This document shows, in pieces, positions 6,136 through 10,337 of a stretch of DNA of 10,337 nt. Positions within the stretch are counted from its first letter, which is position 1; the number at the start of each line of letters is the position of its first letter. The stretch covers positions 1 to 10,337 of the forward strand of contig JAEWRE010000084.1 in assembly GCA_023460235.1 (NCBI GenBank), written 5' to 3'. The notes beneath the pieces were generated by a model. That model did no database searches. It was not told the DNA's origin and worked only from the letters and a program-made list of their open reading frames with translations. Made by a program: the position numbers and the translations under genes. This DNA comes from Bacillota bacterium (GTDB lineage Bacteria > Bacillota > Clostridia > TANB77 > CAG-465).

Positions 6136-7466
6136 AATTCAATCTAATTTTTGATACAAAAAATTCAAACCGTGAAAAAGATGCAAATGGCTTTTTGCAT
6201 GTAAAAAACTGTCATTGTACTAAGGTTCAGATTGCTCAGTATTTAGGTAGCGAAATCTCAAATGATTTAATTCCAGATAAAGTCTATAATGTATTTCGCC
6301 CAGAAGAAGAGCTAAATAAAGCTGAAACCATTCAATCACTTAATGGCGTGCCGTTACAACTTGAACATCACGATGATACAGCAGAAAAGCCAGCACAATA
6401 TACTAGAATTGGTGCTACTGGTACAGATGCCATTTTTGAATTTCCTTACCTTTCAAATTCATTGCATTTCTTCAATCAAAAAGCTATTGACTTAATCGAG
6501 AGTGGCGAAAAGTGCGAATTATCAATCGGTTATGATTGTGAAATCCATAAAGAAAGCGGAGAATATGAGGGGCAACCATACGATTTTGTTCAAAGGAATA
6601 TCAAGATTCAGCATGTTGCATTAGTTGAGTGTGGCAGAGCTGGTGCAGACGTAAAGGTTTCAGACAGTAAAGATATTATTCTTAATTCAGAAAAAACAGA
6701 GGTAAAACAGATGGATAAAGAAAAGTTATTACAGCTTATTAACGAGCTTGTAAAGGCTGGGGCAACTGAAGAGGAAATCAAAGCAAAGATTGATGAACTC
6801 ACTGCCGATGCTTGTGAAGATGAAGAGGTTGAGGTTGAGACTGAAGAGGTTGAAACTGAAGAGCCAGACACTGAAGATGCAGAAGAGCAAGAGCAGGAAA
6901 CCTCAGACGAAGATCAAACTGAGCAGTCAGACGATGACGATTTAATCATTGAGGAAGTAAAGGCAGAGCTTGAGAAAGCAGGTCTTGATGCTGAGAATGA
7001 AGAGATTGTAAAGGCTTTTATTGTCGGTAATCATTTTGGTAAAAAGTCAGAAACCGAAGCAACTGATGAAGATGCTACCGATGAAGATACTACCGATGAA
7101 GATACTACTGATGAAGAGGCTACCGAAGAGGAGAAGGAAACCGAAGAGCAGAAGGCTACCGATACCGCTTTAAAGGTTGCTAAGATTGTCAAGGCAGATA
7201 TTGAACGTAGATTTAATGCAAGTCGTGAAGTACGTCACATTTTAGGTGATGTTAATGCTATGAAGTACGATAGTGCAGCTAAGATTTATCGAGATGCACT
7301 AGCTAAGATGGGCGTTAATGTTAAGAGCCTTAAAGATAGCGAGTGCAGAGCTGTATTCCGTGCCGTATCTGCCGTAAAGGTAAAGTCTAAAGATTGTAAT
7401 TTAGTTAAGAAAGCTGAAAAGCATACAGCTTTAGATAAGTTATTCAATCGAGTTTCAGTTTTATAA
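6132..7466 (+). CDS. DUF2213 prohead protease fused to acidic scaffold
   Basis: This 444-residue protein has two parts. Residues 1 to about 180 match DUF2213, a capsid maturation protease family: DANGFLHVKN, the IAQYLGSEI block, VYNVFRPEEEL, VPLQLEHH (75-80), ESGEKCELSIGYDCEI with Ser131, and IQHVALVECGRAGADV with His161. By analogy with other serine prohead proteases, Ser131 and one or two of His79/80 and His161 are the likely catalytic residues; this is inference. Residues 194-444 are very acidic with E/D/T repeats, then end in a basic helical tail, as in scaffolds. AAAAGG at 6119-6124 lies seven bases before the start. An internal start at 6711 probably yields the scaffold alone. The protease would act in the prohead to degrade scaffold and perhaps trim capsid protein. 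Confidence 0.85.
   Translation: MKFNLIFDTKNSNREKDANGFLHVKNCHCTKVQIAQYLGSEISNDLIPDKVYNVFRPEEELNKAETIQSLNGVPLQLEHHDDTAEKPAQYTRIGATGTDAIFEFPYLSNSLHFFNQKAIDLIESGEKCELSIGYDCEIHKESGEYEGQPYDFVQRNIKIQHVALVECGRAGADVKVSDSKDIILNSEKTEVKQMDKEKLLQLINELVKAGATEEEIKAKIDELTADACEDEEVEVETEEVETEEPDTEDAEEQEQETSDEDQTEQSDDDDLIIEEVKAELEKAGLDAENEEIVKAFIVGNHFGKKSETEATDEDATDEDTTDEDTTDEEATEEEKETEEQKATDTALKVAKIVKADIERRFNASREVRHILGDVNAMKYDSAAKIYRDALAKMGVNVKSLKDSECRAVFRAVSAVKVKSKDCNLVKKAEKHTALDKLFNRVSVL
6698..6713 (+). promoter_or_regulatory. Internal ribosome binding site and ATG for a nested scaffold
   Basis: AGAGGT at 6698-6703 is a near-ideal Shine-Dalgarno sequence with the ATG at 6711 seven bases after it. Both lie within the protease gene and in its frame. 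The site falls exactly at the junction between the protease domain and the acidic scaffold part, where selection for a separate start would be expected. Confidence 0.55.
6711..7466 (+). CDS. Predicted scaffold protein from an internal in-frame start
   Basis: This 251-residue product would be the C-terminal part of the protease gene made from Met194. It begins MDKEKLLQLINELVKAGATE, a likely helix. It then has a long stretch dominated by Glu, Asp and Thr (about residues 220-350 of the full protein), broken by an EEVKAELEKAGLDAENEEIV helix. It ends in a basic domain (ALKVAKIVKADIERR to RVSVL) that resembles the capsid-binding end of phage scaffolds. In lambda, scaffold Nu3 is made the same way from inside protease gene C, so the arrangement has a precedent; here it is inferred from the ribosome site and domain border. 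The scaffold would be needed in many more copies than the protease, which a separate strong start would provide. Confidence 0.5.
   Translation: MDKEKLLQLINELVKAGATEEEIKAKIDELTADACEDEEVEVETEEVETEEPDTEDAEEQEQETSDEDQTEQSDDDDLIIEEVKAELEKAGLDAENEEIVKAFIVGNHFGKKSETEATDEDATDEDTTDEDTTDEEATEEEKETEEQKATDTALKVAKIVKADIERRFNASREVRHILGDVNAMKYDSAAKIYRDALAKMGVNVKSLKDSECRAVFRAVSAVKVKSKDCNLVKKAEKHTALDKLFNRVSVL
7059..7133 (+). repeat. Five 15-base tandem repeats coding acidic (A/T)TDED units
   Basis: Five in-phase 15-base units begin at 7059, 7074, 7089, 7104 and 7119. They encode ATDED, ATDED, TTDED, TTDEE and ATEEE, residues 310-334 of the protease-scaffold protein. The inner three units are nearly identical at DNA level and the outer ones diverge. 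The period is a whole number of codons, so copy-number change by slippage would alter the length of the acidic linker without breaking the frame. Confidence 0.85.
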
Positions 7467-7477
7467 GGGGTTTAAAA

Positions 7478-7960
7478 ATGCAGAAAAGTGTTAATTTAGT
7501 TGTTAAGAAGGGTTTTGACGGTCAGAGAGTAACTACCGATCAAAATATTTATACTTGTGAAAACTATTTAAGCGATGGTACAGTAAAGGCTGGCACTTTT
7601 GCTTTTAAAGGTTCAGCTTCTGGAAATGGTGAGCAATTTGGCGTTGTATCTGCTACTGGTACAGCATTAGTTGGCTTTGTTGAGCGTGTGGTAGATGCTT
7701 CAATTGCTCCAACTGTTGAGGCTACAGACGTATATCCTGCTGGCTTCCCAGTTTTAGTTGCATTAAAAGGTCAATTCTATGTGACCGCTAACGGTACCGT
7801 TTCCGCTGGTATGTCAGTATTCGTTAAGGGCGCAACTGGTGCTATTACCTTTGCTTCACAGACCTCAGAAGGCTTAATCGATACTGGCTTCAAGGTTGTA
7901 CTTCCAGACGGCAAAACATCTGCTGGCAATGGCGATGTTATCGTTATTGAAAAGTTTTAA
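7478..7960 (+). CDS. Head cement/decoration protein (structural cement Gp24-like)
   Basis: This 160-residue, Gly-, Val-, Ala- and Thr-rich protein has a beta-strand pattern throughout and no membrane segment. It shows repeating short motifs of the form VKAGTFAFKG, YPAGFPVLVALKGQFYV and VSAGMSVFVKGATGAI. This pattern and its place between the DUF2213 protease and the DUF2184 capsid gene match the small cement proteins of this capsid type, which bind the outer shell and stabilise it after expansion. AAGGGG-like bases just after the preceding stop give a strong ribosome site seven to eight bases before the ATG, in line with a high-copy virion protein. The exact family is less certain than the role. 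Confidence 0.68.
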   Translation: MQKSVNLVVKKGFDGQRVTTDQNIYTCENYLSDGTVKAGTFAFKGSASGNGEQFGVVSATGTALVGFVERVVDASIAPTVEATDVYPAGFPVLVALKGQFYVTANGTVSAGMSVFVKGATGAITFASQTSEGLIDTGFKVVLPDGKTSAGNGDVIVIEKF

Positions 7961-7980
7961 TTTGAGAGGAAATAATAATT

Positions 7981-9030
7981 ATGTCATTCAATACTAAGGC
8001 AAAAGAATTAGGCTTTGTTTCTCCAAAGGGTTTTATGGCTTTTGATTCTGTGGGCGATACCGTAAAATTAAATAAAGAAAGAACTGCAAGAATGTTAGCT
8101 GATAGCAATTCCATCGGTTATCCTATTTCAGCATTTTCTTATTTATCACCTGAGATCGTGCCTATTTTACTAAGCGCAAGAAACGCAACTAAATTAGGTC
8201 GTGAAGTAAAGACTGGTGTATGGACTGATGACTATATGCAGTTCCCAGTTGAGGAATATGCTGGCGATGTAACTCCATACAACGATTATCAAAATGGTGT
8301 TACTACCGATGTTAATTATGAGTTCCCAGTTCGTGAGCAATTACGCTTCCAAACCACTTTAACATTTGGTGACTTAGAGGCTGAAAAAGCATCATCTGCT
8401 AAAATCGGCTTAATCAATGCAAAGCAGAGAGCATCAGCTGAAATCATCGCACAAGAAAGCAACCGCTTCTATTTGTACGGTGTACAAGGCAAGAAAATTT
8501 ACGGTCTATTAAATGATCCTAACTTAAATGCTACTATCTCACCTATTAACATTGCTGCATCTGGTGAGACAGGTGTTACAACTTGGACAGATAAGATGGC
8601 AAAGCAGCCATCAACTTTTGCAAATATCGCTTATAACGATATTAACGCTTTATGGACTGAGCTTTGTTCAAAGAATGGTGGTAACATTGATGCTAATACT
8701 CCTATGATTTTAGCATTATCAAACAAGATGTTACCTTACTTAAATGCTCCTAACTCTTTCGGTTTAACTGCAGCTAAGATGATTAAGGACAACTTCCCTA
8801 ACATTGAGATTATCGCATTACCTGAGTTGTCAACCTCAGCTGGTGAGCGTGTACTCTTAGAAGTTCCAGAGTTAATGGGCGTATCAACTGTTGATTGTTG
8901 CTACTCTGATAAGTATCGTTTAGGTCGTTTAGTTGCTAAGACCTCATCTTATGAGCAAAAGGCAATTTCAACAACTTGGGGCGCAGTTGTTAAACGTCCA
9001 TCTTTGATCGCAACTATGTTAGGTATTTAA
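7981..9030 (+). CDS. Major capsid protein, DUF2184 type
   Basis: This 349-residue protein matches the DUF2184 capsid family, which adopts the HK97 fold. Recognisable parts are MAFDSVGDTV and KERTARMLADSNSIGYPISAF near the N-terminus, VKTGVWTDDYMQFPVEEYAGD followed by PYNDYQNG, then RFYLYGVQGKKIYGLLNDP in the middle. The end is KTSSYEQKAISTTWGAVVKRPSLIATMLGI. It forms the icosahedral head shell. Arginine is coded mostly by CGT/CGC (8 of 12 by eye), while the portal gene uses mainly AGA, which fits strong expression. GAGAGGAAA supplies a good ribosome site 5' of the ATG. A terminator-like hairpin 34 bases downstream of the stop probably limits read-through. There is no long N-terminal delta domain, consistent with a separate scaffold. 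Confidence 0.9.
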   Translation: MSFNTKAKELGFVSPKGFMAFDSVGDTVKLNKERTARMLADSNSIGYPISAFSYLSPEIVPILLSARNATKLGREVKTGVWTDDYMQFPVEEYAGDVTPYNDYQNGVTTDVNYEFPVREQLRFQTTLTFGDLEAEKASSAKIGLINAKQRASAEIIAQESNRFYLYGVQGKKIYGLLNDPNLNATISPINIAASGETGVTTWTDKMAKQPSTFANIAYNDINALWTELCSKNGGNIDANTPMILALSNKMLPYLNAPNSFGLTAAKMIKDNFPNIEIIALPELSTSAGERVLLEVPELMGVSTVDCCYSDKYRLGRLVAKTSSYEQKAISTTWGAVVKRPSLIATMLGI

Positions 9031-9031
9031 A

Positions 9032-9061
9032 TTTACTAATTTGTGATTAAAATGCTATAAT
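9032..9061 (+). promoter_or_regulatory. Extended -10 promoter after the capsid gene
   Basis: TGCTATAAT at 9053-9061 is a perfect TATAAT preceded by the TGn extension. TTTACT at 9032-9037, 18 bases upstream, is a partial -35 (four of six). An extended -10 needs little help from the -35, so this is the best promoter candidate in the window. It would start transcription near 9067-9069, inside the left arm of the hairpin that follows, and would serve the genes from 9137 onward. Confidence 0.55.
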
Positions 9062-9063
9062 TC

Positions 9064-9099
9064 AAGGTGTTAAGAAAATTAAAAATCTTAGCACCTTTT
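9064..9099 (+). terminator. Rho-independent terminator-like hairpin after the capsid gene
   Basis: The arms 9064-9075 (AAGGTGTTAAGA) and 9086-9097 (TCTTAGCACCTT) pair over 12 bases with a single G-U wobble, around a 10-base A/T loop. TTTT at 9096-9099 and more T-rich sequence follow the stem. This fits a modest intrinsic terminator for the capsid transcript. The stem is only moderately GC-rich and the T run is short, so it is probably leaky. Alternatively, it is a 5' stabilising stem for a transcript from the promoter it overlaps. Confidence 0.65.
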
Positions 9100-9136
9100 G
9101 TGTATATGAAATTAAAATAAAAGAGGGTTAAAAAAA

Positions 9137-9592
9137 ATGGGTAGACCAAAGAAAATCAATGATTTTAATGTAGCTGATGTTGTCGGTAGTTCAGATACAG
9201 AAATCAACAAGACTGAAATTAAGAGTGATGATGTTATTATTGCTGTTGCACTTCGTCACGGTCATAAGTTTTCCGATATTCCAGACGGTAACGGCGGTGT
9301 AAAAGAGATTTATCTTGTTGGTCTTGATGATGAGTTAAGAGGTAAAAGAGAAGGTATTTTATCCCCTGATGGCAGAGCAAAATATCAGCGTTTAAGCCGT
9401 ACCGATTGGGAGAATATTTTAAAAATTCACGGCAAAGAGCAAATGTTTAAGCCTTTCAATGGCTCTCCAGCTTGCGTTTTTGAAATTGTGGGTGGTATGG
9501 CAGAAGCTCACAATTATGAAAGTGAAATCAAGAATATTAAGACTGGTTTAGCTCCTGTTGATTTAAAGAAATCAAAGGTTGAAGAAAACTAA
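9137..9592 (+). CDS. Unrecognised 151-residue head-region protein with AT-hook-like N-terminus
   Basis: I do not recognise this family. The protein opens with MGRPKK, which has the GRP core of an AT-hook flanked by lysines, then about 25 polar, probably disordered residues. A compact middle follows (about 33-125: DDVIIAVALRHGHKFSDIP, a GGVKEIYLVGLDDELRG stretch, LSRTDWENILKIHG and ACVFEIVGG). It ends in a Lys/Glu-rich tail. There is no signal peptide or membrane segment. AGAGGG at 9122-9127 is a strong ribosome site nine bases before the ATG. Its place between the major capsid protein and the DUF4054 head-completion gene suggests a virion or head-assembly role. It is the first gene after the promoter and hairpin in the gap before it. 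Function remains unknown. Confidence 0.8.
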   Translation: MGRPKKINDFNVADVVGSSDTEINKTEIKSDDVIIAVALRHGHKFSDIPDGNGGVKEIYLVGLDDELRGKREGILSPDGRAKYQRLSRTDWENILKIHGKEQMFKPFNGSPACVFEIVGGMAEAHNYESEIKNIKTGLAPVDLKKSKVEEN

Positions 9593-9613
9593 ATAAAATC
9601 AAAGGGATAACAA

Positions 9614-10039
9614 ATGATTTTAGAATTTAATCAAACTAAATTTTTATCTTTATTTAACAATATCAATGACTTATATATTAAAGGCAAAATATCAGATGAA
9701 TATTTAGCTGAAAAATTTAATGTCGTTTGTCAGATGTTTGGTAATAAAGACAATTCTGTTATCCCTTATGACAAAGATAAGAATATTCTTGATAGAGAGC
9801 GTTTATTCTTTTATGCGATGTGTCATTTAATCACTTTAGAAAATCAAGACTATAATGGCAGAATTGCAAGTGCATCTCAAGGTTCAGTATCTACATCTTT
9901 TGATTTATTAAAAGGTGGAAATTTTACTAAGGATTTTTGGGCGCAAACACAATGTGGCTCAATATTCTATATGTTATATCAGTCATACACCAAAGGTGGC
10001 AGATTGTATCATTCTTACAATTATCACCCTTATGGATAA
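9614..10039 (+). CDS. DUF4054 head-completion/adaptor protein
   Basis: This 141-residue protein has the DUF4054 pattern: an FLSLFNN start, a helical first half, ERLFFYAMCHLITLE (62-76), then GRIASASQGSVSTSFDL (82-98), and DFWAQTQCGSIFYML (107-121) near the end. The SASxGSVSxSF and WxxTxxGxxFxxL elements are the most telling. Family members sit directly after the major capsid region and are counted among head-to-tail joining proteins that bind below the portal after packaging. AAGGGAT upstream of the ATG at 9614 is a good ribosome site. The Tyr/His-rich tail (LYHSYNYHPYG) is normal for such short proteins. The following gene starts seven bases after the stop. Confidence 0.8.
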   Translation: MILEFNQTKFLSLFNNINDLYIKGKISDEYLAEKFNVVCQMFGNKDNSVIPYDKDKNILDRERLFFYAMCHLITLENQDYNGRIASASQGSVSTSFDLLKGGNFTKDFWAQTQCGSIFYMLYQSYTKGGRLYHSYNYHPYG

Positions 10040-10046
10040 ATAAATA

Positions 10047-10337
10047 ATGGCAACTGTAAGATTAGATTTAAGCAAAATTCAAAACGCTTTAACAAAGCTG
10101 GAAAAGATATCAAAGCGTTCTGTAAAAATCGGTATTCTTGCAGAAGCTCAATATAGCAACGGCACAAAAGTGAGTGATGTTGCAAATATTCTTGAAAATG
10201 GTTGGGTACAAAAAGTTACTCCAAAGCAAAGCACATTCTTAAGGTATCATGGCTTGAATGTTCCTCCTAACTCAACGCTTAATTGTCCTTCACGCCCTTT
10301 TTTCTCAAATACTGTTAAAAACAAATCAGAACAATGG
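10047..10337 (+). CDS. HK97 gp10-like neck/tail-component protein, N-terminal part (3' end outside window)
   Basis: Ninety-seven codons are visible, open to the window edge. The protein starts MATVRLDLSKIQNALTKLEK, then has SVKIGILAEAQYSNGTKVSDVANILENG, a loop, and finally CPSRPFFSNTVKNKSEQW. The VKIGIL...VA.ILE.G and PSRPFF...W elements are typical of gp10-like proteins, where the motif usually reads ..NEFG..PPRPF. These are small connector or tail-completion components between the head-completion and tail-tube genes, so the location after DUF4054 fits. The usual NEFG is replaced here by LENG. GGA at 10034-10036, within the end of the previous gene, is a weak ribosome site ten bases upstream of the ATG. 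The distal half cannot be assessed. Confidence 0.72.
   Translation, partial: MATVRLDLSKIQNALTKLEKISKRSVKIGILAEAQYSNGTKVSDVANILENGWVQKVTPKQSTFLRYHGLNVPPNSTLNCPSRPFFSNTVKNKSEQW

Noticed and set aside
6608..6871. Antisense ORF of 87 codons, very Ser-rich
   Set aside because: It is the mirror of the Glu/Asp/Thr-rich scaffold codons on the + strand; it has no ribosome site and no recognisable domain.
1..10337. CRISPR array, tRNA, insertion sequence, attachment site, toxin-antitoxin or defence genes
   Set aside because: I looked for spaced direct repeats, tRNA-like cloverleaf ends, transposase motifs and non-phage gene pairs and saw none; nearly all bases are explained by phage genes.

Overview
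The window is a contiguous stretch of a tailed-phage or prophage genome. It runs from the end of an early/DNA-metabolism block, through an unusual lysis insert, into the DNA-packaging and head-assembly module and the first head-tail connector genes. Every gene is on the + strand, with spacing from overlap to about 100 bases. The DNA is clearly AT-rich (many A/T-ending codons, TTA leucine, AGA arginine). TAA, TAG and TGA all act as stops, which fits the standard bacterial code. The outer-membrane spanin lipoprotein encoded here implies a Gram-negative host. A low-GC gut or animal-associated gammaproteobacterium is plausible, but the sequence alone cannot fix the genus. No integrase, repressor or host gene is visible, so lytic phage and prophage cannot be told apart.

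Layout. Bases 1-1366 hold the C-terminal part of a RusA-type Holliday junction resolvase, a DUF3310 protein and a D12-class adenine DNA methyltransferase. Bases 1372-1899 hold an Rz-like inner-membrane spanin, with a complete Rz1-like lipoprotein gene nested inside it in the +1 frame. Bases 1862-3709 encode the small and large terminase subunits. Bases 3706-6043 encode a DUF1073-type portal and a Mu gpF-like minor head protein. After an 88-base gap comes a DUF2213 prohead protease whose long acidic C-terminal half looks like a scaffold and has its own internal start, then a small head-cement (decoration) protein and a DUF2184 major capsid protein (6132-9030). A 106-base gap (9031-9136) carries an extended -10 promoter overlapped by a terminator-like hairpin. 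The window ends with an unrecognised 151-residue protein, a DUF4054 head-completion protein and the start of an HK97 gp10-like neck/tail-component protein.

How the genes work together. Terminase recognises and pumps DNA through the portal into a prohead built from the DUF2184 capsid protein around the acidic scaffold. The DUF2213 protease would then clear the scaffold, the cement protein would stabilise the expanded head, and the DUF4054 and gp10-like proteins would close the head and link it to the tail. RusA resolves branched replication intermediates before packaging. The spanin pair joins the inner and outer membranes for the last step of lysis.

The core is a well-known type of head module, and I see no wholly new defence or mobile system. 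The most interesting points are the fully nested Rz1, the nested scaffold start, the promoter/hairpin overlap after the capsid gene, and the unrecognised protein at 9137-9592.
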